Positions 1 through 11,038 of a stretch of 64,000 nt of DNA are shown here, in pieces. Location of the stretch: the NCBI GenBank assembly GCA_039105265.1, contig JAPFFF010000057.1:682001-746000 (forward strand), read 5' to 3'. Source of the stretch: Tritrichomonas musculus. Lineage: Eukaryota; Parabasalia; Tritrichomonadida; Tritrichomonadidae. A program made the translations under genes and the position numbers. The first letter of the stretch is position 1. Every line of letters starts with the position of its first letter. The notes beneath the pieces were generated by a model. It saw only the letters and a list, made by a program, of their open reading frames with translations. It was not told the origin of the DNA and ran no database searches.

Positions 1-2326
1 AATTCTTTTTCATTTGAATATTGTGCTACTAAACAAGCAAAGAATCCAGCTTTATTCAAAACAATCTGACATTTAATATTCTCTAGATATTCATTATTGT
101 CAGCTGTCTTAATGAAAAAACTAATTAAATTTTTGGCACTCATGATTGGATGATAAAATTTGCTCAACTTTTGATGATGAATGCTTAAATAGTGACTGGA
201 TGGCAATTTTATCAATTCTAACGAACATTGGCCGATAGGAATTATTGAAGGTTGCTGAATTAAAAGCTCAGCAATCTCAAATTTACTATGCAGAATTGTA
301 TATTCAAAAAGAAGAACGTCATAAACTTTCGGATTGAGAGGAAAAATTTTTTTCTCTAAGAAAAATTTTATGATTTCTATTTTGTTATACATTACGGCAA
401 AATAAAGAGGCGATGTGTTTTGATACTTGGCATTTGGATTAAAATCAACTTGATTCAAAATTAATTCAACAAAATCAATTCTATTCTTGAAGATGGCAAT
501 GAAAAGTGGTAATTCAAGTTTAAGAAAAAAAATAAAGAAATGTCGTTGTACTTATAAAGAAACGGAGAACAATAATCTTTCTTGATGATTTTTGAAGAAG
601 AAAAATCACAATTGCAATTCAATCTAATTGCAAGCTGTGCCAAATAATAATTGTTATACAGCAACGATAGTGAAAATAAAGGAGTGTAATCAATTCCAAT
701 TGACAACAAGTAAAAAAGTGCTTCAAAGTTATTGAATCTAATTGCGTTCTCAAGAAATTTCGACTCATACATATCATATTTATTTAGTGAAATTTCGGTT
801 TCAATTGGATTATATGTTTCAATGAGCCATTCAAAAACTTCGTTGTGATTGTATTTAATTGTATACATAAGACTTTTTAATAACAATTCTCGATCTGATT
901 CTAATAATTCAGAACATTGATGAATAATTGATGTATTTCCACCTGAAAAAGCAAAAACAACCGTTCTTTCTTTGATGATTTTCGATTTCTCACCATTCAT
1001 TAAAATGTAATTGAAAACTTTTTCAGATCCATAAAAAGCAGAAAAGTCAAGATACTTGATTTTAGGACATTCAAATAAACAAGAATTTCTTTCAAAAGTT
1101 AAAGTATGAATATAATCATTGAAACTTCTTTCATTTGTAGTTTTTTCACTAACTAATTCAGTAAAAAAATCGACATCATCATTCTTTATCGCTTGATAGA
1201 TTTTGTCAGGACTGTATCCTGTTCTTGCATATTCAATTATTTCATCTTTGTTGTAATTAAAAACACATTCTTCTTCTTTTTTCCGATCATATGATCGAAT
1301 TGTAAATAAATCTTTCTTTTTAGATAAGTTGAAATCATCAAATTTATCAAATAAAAGACTTTCATATGAACTCAAAATTGTCATTTCTCCTGTCGTTGAA
1401 TTCTTTCGTCCAAGAACTTCAACAATTCTTTTCTCATCAATTTCATGAATGTCATATAAATGGCGAATGATAAATTTAACTTCATTACAGTTATAATGAA
1501 AATTTTCTTTAACTTCATGCAAAATCATGTTTTTAAAATATTCAAATTGATTTCTGTTTGTTTTTTCTTCAAGTCCCTTTAGTAATTTCATTAAAAGTTC
1601 AATTTTATCAGATCTAATCGAACAACTAGTCAAAACAATACTATAAAGAAAATCATTATTAATTATCAATTCAGTAACATTTTGGTCACTGTTTTTATCA
1701 TCAATTTTAATATTTTTTTCTTTATCATTTACATCATTTTTTTCATTATCATTTGCATCATTTTTTTCATTATCATTTGCATCATTTTTTTCATTATCAT
1801 TTGTAATATTTTTTTCATTATCGTTTGTATCTTTGTTTTCTTTATCAACATTTATTATGTGTTCAATTAATTTTTCAAAATTTTCATTGTTTATGTTTAT
1901 CATTTCATTTGCAATTTCTTTTTGTATTTGGAGGATTTTATCATTAGTAATTAAACCGTAGGATTCTTCATACATTTGTACCAAGATTGAAAGTTCTTTA
2001 ATTTCAAGTTCATTGGCAAATATTTTCAAAACATCTTTGTTTGAATTTGAAAGACGAATTTGAATGAGATTAAAAATATTGCTAAAATACTGATAATCTG
2101 ATTCTGAACAAATGAATGGATTTTTAAATTCTGGAATTGCAATACTAAAAAAGTCATTATCTTTTGTTTCACTTGAATTTTGATTCTTTTGAGATGAATA
2201 ATACCTAAATATTTTTTGACTAATCGACATTGCATTTTCTTTTGCACATGTAATTTCATTACCATTTATAATAATCTTAAAATTTTTAGGGAGGGCATGT
2301 AATTGATTGAAAACAAAAGAAAACAT
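1..2326 (-). pseudogene. Trichomonad-type ankyrin protein, partial, one frameshift
   Basis: The ATG at 2326 opens a 621-codon frame. After an unrecognised N-terminal region of about 170 residues come an Asn/Asp/Glu/Lys octapeptide repeat (about residues 170-205) and divergent ankyrin-like repeats such as the segment reading KIKYLDFSAFYGSEKVFNYI, the style of the trichomonad DUF3447 family. The frame stops at 461, but a second frame that is open from about 525 to base 1 continues ankyrin-like sequence (PNAKYQNTSPLYFAVMYNK and beyond). The switch lies at an 8-A homopolymer, 525-532, so it is either a sequencing error or a real frameshift. The 3' end runs off the window. The family normally mediates protein-protein contacts; no specific partner is inferable. 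It could be intact if the homopolymer length is wrong. Confidence 0.75.
1720..1830. repeat. 24-bp in-frame tandem repeat inside the ankyrin gene
   Basis: About four to five copies of a 24-bp unit encode an eight-residue motif (NDNEKNDA and variants) on the minus strand. The period is a multiple of three, so copy-number change keeps the frame. It makes an acidic, hydrophilic linker between the N-terminal region and the ankyrin part. Confidence 0.85.
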
Positions 2327-5203
2327 TAAAATCGTTTTTTTTATTCAATATTTGAAATGTTTATAAAAATTTTAAACTTTTTAAGATAAAACTTTTTTTT
2401 TCTTTTTCTTTATGAATTCAACAATAGGTAGATCTTGAAATCTGCGCTTTTCCCTAAATTTAAATCAATTTTTTTTGAATTGATATTTGGCATGACCGAC
2501 CTTTCATTTTATTAAACATAACAAGAGCCGTTTAAGTCGAACTCTATTTTAAATCTCAACTATATCTTACAGCAACAAAAAAATACGTATCCCTTATTGG
2601 TTTAGCATGTATTCATGTAATTATATTATGAAAACCTTTGATCATTTGAAATTTTAAACTAGCTCCGAGCTTGTGTTTCAAATCAAACTCGAGTTAAACA
2701 ATAAACTTTACTATCAATATAACGCATAAACATATTTTTACGTTGTAAAAGTTAAATAAACGTAATTTCAATTTTTAAATGTATTATCACAGTTTACCTA
2801 ATTTACTACATATATCTCATTAATCTGGTAATTGCAAAAGCATGATTTTAAATTTTGCTTATTAAAACATTTCATACATGAAATCATTGTCATTTACTAG
2901 ATAAAATCACATAATAAATGATAATTATTGTATGCTCCAATTGGCTATCAATAATAAATAGAATTTTCATATCACACTTCAAAAAAAATACGATCATGTT
3001 ATGAATTTGTTACAGCTACTCTGCTATTTGAATCTATTTTTAATCGTTTGCTCATATCATTTGAATTTAATATTCTTTTTTAAAAATATTGTCCTCGAAA
3101 ATGTTTTATAGATGCAAACATTAGCTTTTTTACTAATATTTTACAATAGTAACGGGAAAAAGAAGGTGACGAATTCAATTTTTTGATAGAATCTTCTCAA
3201 TCTATAGAAAAAAATTGTGAAAATTAATTCAAATTCAAATTTATGTTATAAACTAGAACCAGAGTTGTAATATGATTTGAGAATATCTCTCAAAATTCAA
3301 TGAAAATTGAGATATAGGTCCCAAATTTTTTGAATTAATTGAAATTATTAAATAAATTTTTCAGATAAAAAACGATTATTTTTTTTTATATATTCTAATA
3401 TTCAATAAAAATATTAATATTTTGAATATAAATGCAGATTCATATAATTATATATATATTATTAAAATTATATTTTTATTTTAATAAGATATTTATTCAA
3501 ATTTTATCAAAATAAAAATAGATTAATATAAAAAGAGAGATATGGTTATAAATTGACCTAATAATGTTATTTTTATGTATTTTAATATAACAATAAAGGA
3601 TTACATTTGATTTATTTATTAATTTATTATTTATTTTTATATATAATTTATTTTAATATTTATATTAAATGTATATATATAATTGATCAAGAAATATATA
3701 TAATAAATAATACATACTTTCAATGATATTCAATTTTCAATAATTAGCATGAAAATAATTTATTGAAATTCTAATCGTCTAACGAGTAAATTGAGAGTTT
3801 TCACTCAAATAATTTTGAAAGAATTGAATCTATCGTTCGAATTTTTTTGTCGAGGTTCGTTTTCTCGCCAAATACTTGATAAATAATATTTTTGATAAAT
3901 GATTGTTAATATATAATACTATATTTTTTTTCCAATCTAAAATTTTGGAGTTGAAATTGAGTTCTATTTACGAATATTACATTTTGAAAAAATACATTAT
4001 TTTTTACTGAACAAATAACTGATTTGCTATTTATAAACATCAAATGATTTATCTATTTAATTTATTTAATTATCATTAATTTTTTCAGAATAATTGAAAT
4101 TTGATTTTTCATATACTGCTTTGATAGTACTTTTTATTATTATTATATATTATAAAATAATGATATTATTTATATTCAAATGTTTAATTGTTTATATATT
4201 GTTTTTTTTATGAGTTATATATAAATTATTGACTTCAAAAAAATATCTCAATTAATTTGAATAATCTCATAGAATCGGTAAGACTGCTAGAACGATCATT
4301 ATTTTTATTCAAAATTTATAAAAATTGAAAGCGTCATCCACTTTTTCTTGGTACAATATTTGAGAATTTAAAAATGTTCACAAAAAGTTTTTTGTTCTCA
4401 AATTTTCAATTAACGTTCAACAAACGATTTTAGATTTGTGGATAGGTCTATTATATATATACATAATTATTCTTTTTTTAATACTGATTCAATAGATATA
4501 ACTATATCTTTTTTAAAAAAAAGAAAAAAAGGTTTTTAAAAAATATTTGCTTTGCTCATCGTTTTTATCATAAATTGCTTTTTAATCATTTTATTATACA
4601 GTTTTTTTCATATAATAATGACAAACAAAAACATAAAATCTTTGAAATTATCCAATATATTTTTTCATTAGAAACCAAATGCTTTCTTATATAGTAAATG
4701 ATGAAATATTAAAATATTAATCATACTTAATTTCTTATTCATGCAACTTCCAGTTAGAATGAATTTATGATGAAATGGTGATTATGTGAAAAATAATTTT
4801 TTTACCATTATATAAAAAATAAATGATTACATTTAATAGTATTACACGGATTCATATTTTTTTAATTTTACACAACTTTTATTAATTGGAAAACCGAATA
4901 TTTTTTAAACCAAGAGAAGTTAAGAAAAACCCAAAAACAAAAAAAATATTTCAACTTTTTGAATAAAATATAATTACAAAATTCAAATCAAATTGAATAA
5001 TTACAAAATTGAATGATATAAAATGTAAAGGATTTAATTGAATATTATAATTCCTTAAAAAAACTGTAAACATGAAAAATTATTTATTATAATACATTCG
5101 ATAATAATTCGATTTCATTCAGTTAAATAACATAATTAATTTATAATAATTCAAAAAGTATTTATGATGAATTTCACAATTTTCAGAAAGTTCAATATTT
5201 TAA
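2327..5203. other. Long A+T-rich intergenic region
   Basis: No open frame with coding character was seen. The sequence is dominated by A/T homopolymers and short simple repeats. The only recognisable piece is a solo transposon-end-like stretch near 3145-3215, described separately. Confidence 0.6.
3145..3215 (+). repeat. Solo transposon-end-like sequence
   Basis: The stretch around 3155-3185 (AAGGTGACGAATTCAATTTT core) matches the terminal repeats of the element at 44891-49417 (left copy 44918-44948, right copy reversed at 49362-49390). No partner end was found nearby, so it looks like an isolated end or a decayed relative. Confidence 0.5.
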
Positions 5204-7654
5204 ATGAATTTGACGATAGTACACCTTTTTCTTCTTCGCTCTGCATTTCAAATAAATAAAAAGTTTTTCCAACCGGGCTTTGATCTCTCATCGCAAACGA
5301 ATTCTCACTATCTCAATATTATTAATTCAAAATTTTCATATTTTACCAGTGAATTACTAAAAATTCATAAAAATCCAGTTAAGTTACGCATTTTAAAATC
5401 AACTTTTGATCATTTTATTTCGCAATCATTATCGATTTCTTCGAGAGTTTCAGGATTTACCAATGTTTCGTTTTATTCGCACGTTGATTTTCCAGCCACA
5501 ACGACAAATCTAGAATTAAAATACTGTTCATGGTCAAATTTTATTTCAACGTCAGAGAAAGGCGGCTGTTTTGGAATTAATGCATATTGTAATACCACCA
5601 TTTTAGGCTGTTTTTTTATTAACATTACTATATCCACAGTTTTAACAACTGGTAAAGGAGCCTTTATGATTATCAGCAGATGCCCCAATTATTTTACCGA
5701 TTTTAATTTTACAAATAATATCATGTTCAACATAACCAGCACCAACCTGCCGAACAACCCTGCTTATCACGCATTTTACGTTAGCAACAACGGCTCTACA
5801 GTATTCAAACATAATTCTTTTACTCTATTGACAAAAAGTGGCTCCTATAGCTGCTTGCTACAAAGTGTAACGGAAACCGTCATTTCAAATTCAAATTTCA
5901 CCAATTGCGGCTGCAAGATTGGATCAGGACTCAATATTGAACTTTTTAACCAGTCAAAGACAAAAATCCGTTATTCATTGTTCTCAAATCTTGGCGGTTT
6001 TGAAATTCTGAGGTTTAGCATTGTAAACTATTCAAATTCCAGAACGGTTTCTGACTTAAATTCAGAATTTGCAACGGTTTTGATCGACCACACCATTTTT
6101 TGTGACAACGATGGCACTTTTTTGGTTGCATTCAATAACAGAAAAAGTGACAGTTACAATTCAGATTTTGGGATGCGGCTATCGTTCACCTATGGCCAAT
6201 TTTTTGGGAACAGAAACATGACATGGCCAATATATGTAAAAGTGCCAAATATAACCGTTTTCTCGATCATCGATTTCACGAATTGCGTGTCTGAGTCGCC
6301 GCTGATCATGCAGGACGCTGTTCAAGAGAGCTATGAAAAAGTTCTCAGTGACGGTTGGATGGTGGTTACAATGCCGATAAAGCCCACAAAGTCACACCAT
6401 CCAACTAAGACACCAAGGCCAACTAAATCACCTAAACCGCCACATCCAACAGAAAACAATGAACCAACAGAGAGGCCGCTTCCACCGACACCTAATTTGA
6501 CGCCACTTAGAACCGCTCAGCCAAATATCGAGCCAGTCAGCATTGTCAAAGACGGCGCTGTTTTCACCCCATCGACTGTTACCTCGTCGGTGCTTATTGA
6601 AGGGGATGCCTCAATCAACTTTTCAACCGCCAAGACCCTTCAATTTTCTGCATACAATAGTTCATCGTCGTCCTCTCAAATCAACCTCTTCGGCGACGGG
6701 ATTCGGCAGTTCCAGGTCTCTCCAAACCGCTACGAAATCGGCGTGCGAGACTTCAGCAGCGTCACAATAAACGTGCTCAACTCAACTTCAGACGGACTTT
6801 CCCTTCCTATCGTCCTCAGCGAGGTCTCAAACTTCTCCATCAACTACCACAAGGAGAACGCGACGAAGATCAAGATAAAGGCAGTCAATGCACCGACCAA
6901 ATTGAGCGATCTAACGTCCGATGTATCGTCGAACTCCAAGCTTGATGTCAACCACATCTACTTCCTCAAGAATCCGCATTCAAGATTGAGCAGGTTGCAT
7001 CAAACGGTAAGGTCAATTTCACCTTTCTCATCGACGGTTGATTCCGTTACAGTTGACAGGGAAATTGAAGCAGAGCTTGTCAATTTCACTGTCATCGGAA
7101 ACATCGAAATAAACCCAAACTCACAGTTGGTGCTCAAACAGACTGCTGTCAATTTCAGAACCATCATCCAATTCATCACAAATTCAATTGAGTCGATCGG
7201 CCAAATAAAAATTGAAAATAGTAAAAAGAGGGGATCTTCCTTGGATTCTTCTTTCGCTTCTAACTCATTCATTCCTCATGATATTAAAATTGATATAAAT
7301 TATAATTCTGAGAATAACGATAGGTTCACAATTATTAACGGAATCGGTGAAGACGTCTGCAATCAGATATTCGTCACTTTTCAGCCACAAACAAATTTGG
7401 CGGGACATCCGTACAGATCTTATTGCGAGAAAGACAAGCTCGTCATCTCGGCTGAGTCTTCGCCAAAAATGTCGAGGAAAACTGAAATTGACGAGATTTA
7501 CATTGCTCTCATTGTTGTTGGTTGCGTGGTGGTTCTGGCTGCTATTTTTGTTTCTATTTTCTTAATAAAGAGGAAATCAAGCAGAATATCAATTGACCCT
7601 TCTGATGCATTCGATGTGTCTGGAACAAACACAAACGAAGATTTGCAGGTTTAA
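5204..7654 (+). CDS. Type I membrane surface protein with beta-helix-like ectodomain
   Basis: Frame of 816 residues from an ATG with a short hydrophobic N-terminus (MNLTIVHLFLLRSAF), a plausible but short signal peptide. Residues about 20-385 carry repeated short strand-like segments rich in F, N, S, T and I (NFTNN-, NSNFTNC-like turns), resembling the right-handed beta-helix, Pmp-like surface proteins of trichomonads. A Pro/Thr/Lys-rich stalk (about 391-435) follows, then a membrane-proximal domain (about 445-750), one transmembrane segment (about 765-788) and a short basic-then-acidic tail. This predicts an outside-facing ectodomain with a small cytoplasmic tail. The coding sequence after the stalk is noticeably more G+C-rich than the first half. 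The same order of parts occurs in the 2,120-residue protein at 11.0-17.4 kb. Specific ligand unknown. Confidence 0.8.
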   Translation: MNLTIVHLFLLRSAFQINKKFFQPGFDLSSQTNSHYLNIINSKFSYFTSELLKIHKNPVKLRILKSTFDHFISQSLSISSRVSGFTNVSFYSHVDFPATTTNLELKYCSWSNFISTSEKGGCFGINAYCNTTILGCFFINITISTVLTTGKGAFMIISRCPNYFTDFNFTNNIMFNITSTNLPNNPAYHAFYVSNNGSTVFKHNSFTLLTKSGSYSCLLQSVTETVISNSNFTNCGCKIGSGLNIELFNQSKTKIRYSLFSNLGGFEILRFSIVNYSNSRTVSDLNSEFATVLIDHTIFCDNDGTFLVAFNNRKSDSYNSDFGMRLSFTYGQFFGNRNMTWPIYVKVPNITVFSIIDFTNCVSESPLIMQDAVQESYEKVLSDGWMVVTMPIKPTKSHHPTKTPRPTKSPKPPHPTENNEPTERPLPPTPNLTPLRTAQPNIEPVSIVKDGAVFTPSTVTSSVLIEGDASINFSTAKTLQFSAYNSSSSSSQINLFGDGIRQFQVSPNRYEIGVRDFSSVTINVLNSTSDGLSLPIVLSEVSNFSINYHKENATKIKIKAVNAPTKLSDLTSDVSSNSKLDVNHIYFLKNPHSRLSRLHQTVRSISPFSSTVDSVTVDREIEAELVNFTVIGNIEINPNSQLVLKQTAVNFRTIIQFITNSIESIGQIKIENSKKRGSSLDSSFASNSFIPHDIKIDINYNSENNDRFTIINGIGEDVCNQIFVTFQPQTNLAGHPYRSYCEKDKLVISAESSPKMSRKTEIDEIYIALIVVGCVVVLAAIFVSIFLIKRKSSRISIDPSDAFDVSGTNTNEDLQV

Positions 7655-7976
7655 CTACTTTTTTTATATTGTATTTATTATATTATATTTTATATTATAT
7701 TTTATTTATACGGATTGTTTATTTAATAAAGTTTGTTTTTTATAAATTCAACTTTTTGTATACAAATTCCACTTTTTGAATATGCTAGTTTTTAAATTTT
7801 AGGACTTCAACTAAATTTATCTTTTTTTTATGTTTGTTTTTTTAATTTATAATTGTTTTTAGGATAAATCAAATACTTGAGATTTCTTATTATATGACTC
7901 TTTATTAAGGAAATATATATGTGATCTACAGTGACTCAAAAATATATCAAAAATATTTGATAGTAAAATACGCCAG

Positions 7977-8008
<32 letters not shown>

Positions 8009-8017
8009 GAAGTGACT
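7655..8017. other. Short intergenic region with poly-T tract
   Basis: A+T-rich spacer between the surface protein and the 94-residue gene. It contains a run of about 22 T at 7979-8000, just upstream of the next gene's initiator-like motif. No gene seen. Confidence 0.6.
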
Positions 8018-8023
8018 TCATTT
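8018..8023 (+). promoter_or_regulatory. Initiator-like TCATTT
   Basis: TCATTT lies just upstream of the ATG at 8029, with the presumed +1 A at 8020. Trichomonad Inr elements (TCA-Py-T/A) typically sit within about 20 nt of the start codon. Context fits; no transcription data. Confidence 0.55.
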
Positions 8024-8028
8024 TTAAA

Positions 8029-8313
8029 ATGCCAGGTAAATATGACCTCAACAAATCTGAATCAAAGAGATACATGGATCATTTGTTTGGAGAAATATCA
8101 TTGAATGTATCTGTCCAAATGGCTGAATATTGCGCACACATGAAGAATATTCAGGGACCTAATCGTAACGAAAAACGTACAAAACCAGAATTATACAGAT
8201 GGTATGACCAATGCTTCAATATTATCAAACCTGTTATTGACAATTTTGTTGTTGAAGATAAAAAACATAACTTTTATGGCATCAGAAAAAAAGAATTAGA
8301 AAGTAACAATTGA
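8029..8313 (+). CDS. Hypothetical protein, 94 residues
   Basis: Complete frame from an ATG with a well-placed initiator motif and a TGA stop. The product is mixed-charge and soluble-looking, with no signal peptide or membrane segment. Trp, Tyr, Cys and His are scattered (for example RWYDQCFNIIKPVIDNFVVE), giving a composition unlike random A+T-rich frames. I do not recognise the family. Only about 118 bp separate it from the downstream kinase gene on the same strand, but trichomonad genes are normally transcribed singly, so no operon is implied. Confidence 0.65.
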   Translation: MPGKYDLNKSESKRYMDHLFGEISLNVSVQMAEYCAHMKNIQGPNRNEKRTKPELYRWYDQCFNIIKPVIDNFVVEDKKHNFYGIRKKELESNN

Positions 8314-8431
8314 AATCATTAATAAAAAGATTACTTTTGAGTAATATGAAAATATCTTTTTTAACGTTTTTTTTTTTGGTTATCAGAAAAAAGTTAACCT
8401 AATTTTTTTATTTTATTAGTTTAAAATTATA

Positions 8432-10990
8432 ATGAATAATTCTATAAACATCGAAGATTATCGCCATGATTCCAAAGATTTTCAAAAAGAAAAAAATGTT
8501 AAACCCCGAATGGGAGGAAGCGGAATAATTTTTTTTGGACTATTAAAAACAAATAATCAAAAATGTGTATGTAAAAGGACGAAAAATGAATTAAAAGGGA
8601 AATATCAACAACAATTTTATCGCGAAATTGAAGCACTTGCCAAATTCCAGAATCCAGCCATTGTTCCCTTTTTAGGCTTCTCAGAATCGAAGCATGGCTT
8701 CATCTATTTGAAACGGATGGAGAAAGGCTCTTTATATTCGCTAATACATAGCAAAAAAGATACCAAATCATACTTAGACATGACACACAAGTACATCATA
8801 TCATACGGAGTTGCCTGCGCGATGCAATGCCTTCATAAAGAAAAGTGGATTCATCGCGATCTCAAATCGGAAAACATTTTGCTCGATGAAGAACTTCGAC
8901 CATTTCTGACAGATTTCGGGACATCCAAACAAATAGATCCAAAAGTCAAAATCAATCAAACAACAAAATTTACAAGTTACATCATAATGGCACCTGAATT
9001 CATTGATCTTCCTTTAATGTATTCAAATTCACTTCCGATTGACGTGTATTCATATGGAATCACTTTGTATGAGCTTTTCACAAGTTTGGATCCTTATCCG
9101 CAATTCAAAGACAAATTTTATCAATTGAAAAAGTTTGTTTGTGATGGTGGCCGCCCTCAATTTCCTGACTATCTTCACAAAAAGTGGAAAAATCTTATTG
9201 AAAAATGTTGGTCTCAAGATCCTTCTGATCGTCCAAAATTTGACGATATCGTCGCAACACTTGAATCTGATGAATATTTGGATGATGAAATAGATAAAGA
9301 TTTATTCAATGAATACAAACTTTTTCTATCAAACAACATTCAAAATCAAACAAAAATTTTGAACGATAATAATGAACATGAGAATAATTTGAATAAATTA
9401 CGTGAAGAAGCAGAATTGGAATTGAAATCAAAAACAGGAAATATTTCATCTTTGTTTTGTTATGCTGTTGCACTTTTTGAAGGAACTTTTGAAAAACCAA
9501 ATTTGAATGAAGCCTTTAAATATTGTATTGAATACGTTAATCATCCAAATGCACAAAAAAATGAACTTAAAAATAATAAAGCTTTACTTGAGTATTACAT
9601 TGGCATAATTTATTCAAAAGCAAATAAATTTCAAGAAGCGAAAATAAAACTTGAAAATTCAACCGCTCATGGGAATGCAGATGCAGCATTTTACTTAGCA
9701 GAACTTAAAGAGAATGACGAATACATAATAAAAGATATGAATAGACGTGAGCAGCTTTATGAACGTGCTGCTAATGGAGGATGTATTGAAGCAATTAAAA
9801 AGTATGCAAAGATGCAATTTAATGGTGAATTTTCTGGCCAATCAAAGAAGAAACTTGCTCTTGATTTCTTGAAAAAAGGTTCTGATAATGGAGAACCAGA
9901 ATTGATGTACATGTGGGCAATAAGAGAAGAATATGGAATCGATATTGATATGAATAAAGAATCAGCAATGCTATTAATGGAATTGCTAATGAAAAAGAAT
10001 TATTTGCCAGCTTTCGTGAATTACGCATTTCATTTGTACAACGGAATTATTTTGAATGAGAACAAAAAACACGCTGCTGAATATTTCCAAATTGCTGCTG
10101 ATGAAGGTTATACTGAAGCAATTCTTTGGGATTTTGTAATTTCTAGCAACAATGGAAATGTCTCTCAAAAACAAGAAGATTCATTCAAATCAATTTTGAA
10201 TAACGATGACGTTGTTTTGCCTGATGCTTGGTCTGTTTACGGAATCAATATTTTCCAAGAACATACTGAAGATGGCATTGATTGGCTTAAAATGGCTGTT
10301 CAATATGGGTCAGTTAATGCAATGCTTTTTCTAGGAGAAATTTGTGAAAATGATGATTCTTTCGGTGATAAAAATTTCTATTTCGAAAGAGCTGCTCATC
10401 ATTGTCATTTGCTTGACAAAATTGGATTCTTTACACCGATTGAATTAAAAGTGTTTCATTGCGATACATGCAATATTGACATGTGTGAAGGATGCGCTAA
10501 ATATTGCCATAGACATCACAGCTCACAAATTCATGAGATTGTTAAACAAGGTGCCTTTAAATGTGCATGCGGAGCTGATGGATTTCATGATCATTGCAGT
10601 GGCGAATTTGTTGGAGAGGAAATGTGCTACCAGCGTTTATATCAATGTTCCACTTGCAGTACAAATTCTGTCGAGTTCATTTGCAAAAGTTGTGCTGAAA
10701 ATTGCCACAAAGGACACGTTGTTGTTGATTGCGGAATTCAAAAGAATTTTTGCAGTTGTGGAATGAAAAATCTTAAGAATAAATATCATTGTAAACTCAT
10801 TGATTTCAACAATAATCTAAATATTGATTTCTGTTCTAGTAAATCAGTTAAACAAAGATGGTTCAAATGCATTGATTGCCAAAATGATGATTCTGGAATT
10901 TGCCAACATTGCGCTTTAACATGTCATGAAGATCATAATGTTATAGATTTGGGAGTAAAAGAAGAAAAATGTAGCTGCACTCATGTATAA
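8432..10990 (+). CDS. Protein kinase - Sel1 repeat - UBR-box-like zinc finger fusion
   Basis: Frame of 852 residues in three parts. Residues about 27-285 are a protein kinase: glycine-loop region GGSGIIFFG, a lysine near 48 as the ATP-binding candidate, HRDLKSEN at 141-148 (catalytic Asp143), DFG at 161-163 and APE at 187-189. It appears catalytically competent and TKL/NEK-like. Residues about 330-660 form helical Sel1-type repeats, a scaffold usually used for protein binding. From about 680 to the end runs a Cys/His-rich region with repeated CxxC...CxxC...HxxH blocks ending in CxC, the spacing of UBR-type zinc fingers that bind N-degrons in ubiquitin ligases. The UBR assignment is from pattern only; other treble-clef zinc fingers are possible. 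Kinase and Sel1 calls are strong. Confidence 0.88.
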   Translation: MNNSINIEDYRHDSKDFQKEKNVKPRMGGSGIIFFGLLKTNNQKCVCKRTKNELKGKYQQQFYREIEALAKFQNPAIVPFLGFSESKHGFIYLKRMEKGSLYSLIHSKKDTKSYLDMTHKYIISYGVACAMQCLHKEKWIHRDLKSENILLDEELRPFLTDFGTSKQIDPKVKINQTTKFTSYIIMAPEFIDLPLMYSNSLPIDVYSYGITLYELFTSLDPYPQFKDKFYQLKKFVCDGGRPQFPDYLHKKWKNLIEKCWSQDPSDRPKFDDIVATLESDEYLDDEIDKDLFNEYKLFLSNNIQNQTKILNDNNEHENNLNKLREEAELELKSKTGNISSLFCYAVALFEGTFEKPNLNEAFKYCIEYVNHPNAQKNELKNNKALLEYYIGIIYSKANKFQEAKIKLENSTAHGNADAAFYLAELKENDEYIIKDMNRREQLYERAANGGCIEAIKKYAKMQFNGEFSGQSKKKLALDFLKKGSDNGEPELMYMWAIREEYGIDIDMNKESAMLLMELLMKKNYLPAFVNYAFHLYNGIILNENKKHAAEYFQIAADEGYTEAILWDFVISSNNGNVSQKQEDSFKSILNNDDVVLPDAWSVYGINIFQEHTEDGIDWLKMAVQYGSVNAMLFLGEICENDDSFGDKNFYFERAAHHCHLLDKIGFFTPIELKVFHCDTCNIDMCEGCAKYCHRHHSSQIHEIVKQGAFKCACGADGFHDHCSGEFVGEEMCYQRLYQCSTCSTNSVEFICKSCAENCHKGHVVVDCGIQKNFCSCGMKNLKNKYHCKLIDFNNNLNIDFCSSKSVKQRWFKCIDCQNDDSGICQHCALTCHEDHNVIDLGVKEEKCSCTHV

Positions 10991-11038
10991 AAAAAAAAGA
11001 TATATTTTCAATTAAAAACTTTATATAATATAAATTAT

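Noticed and set aside
1682-1870. Plus-strand Phe/Ile-rich frame resembling a membrane protein
   Set aside because: It is the opposite strand of the Asn/Asp/Glu repeat linker of the ankyrin gene.
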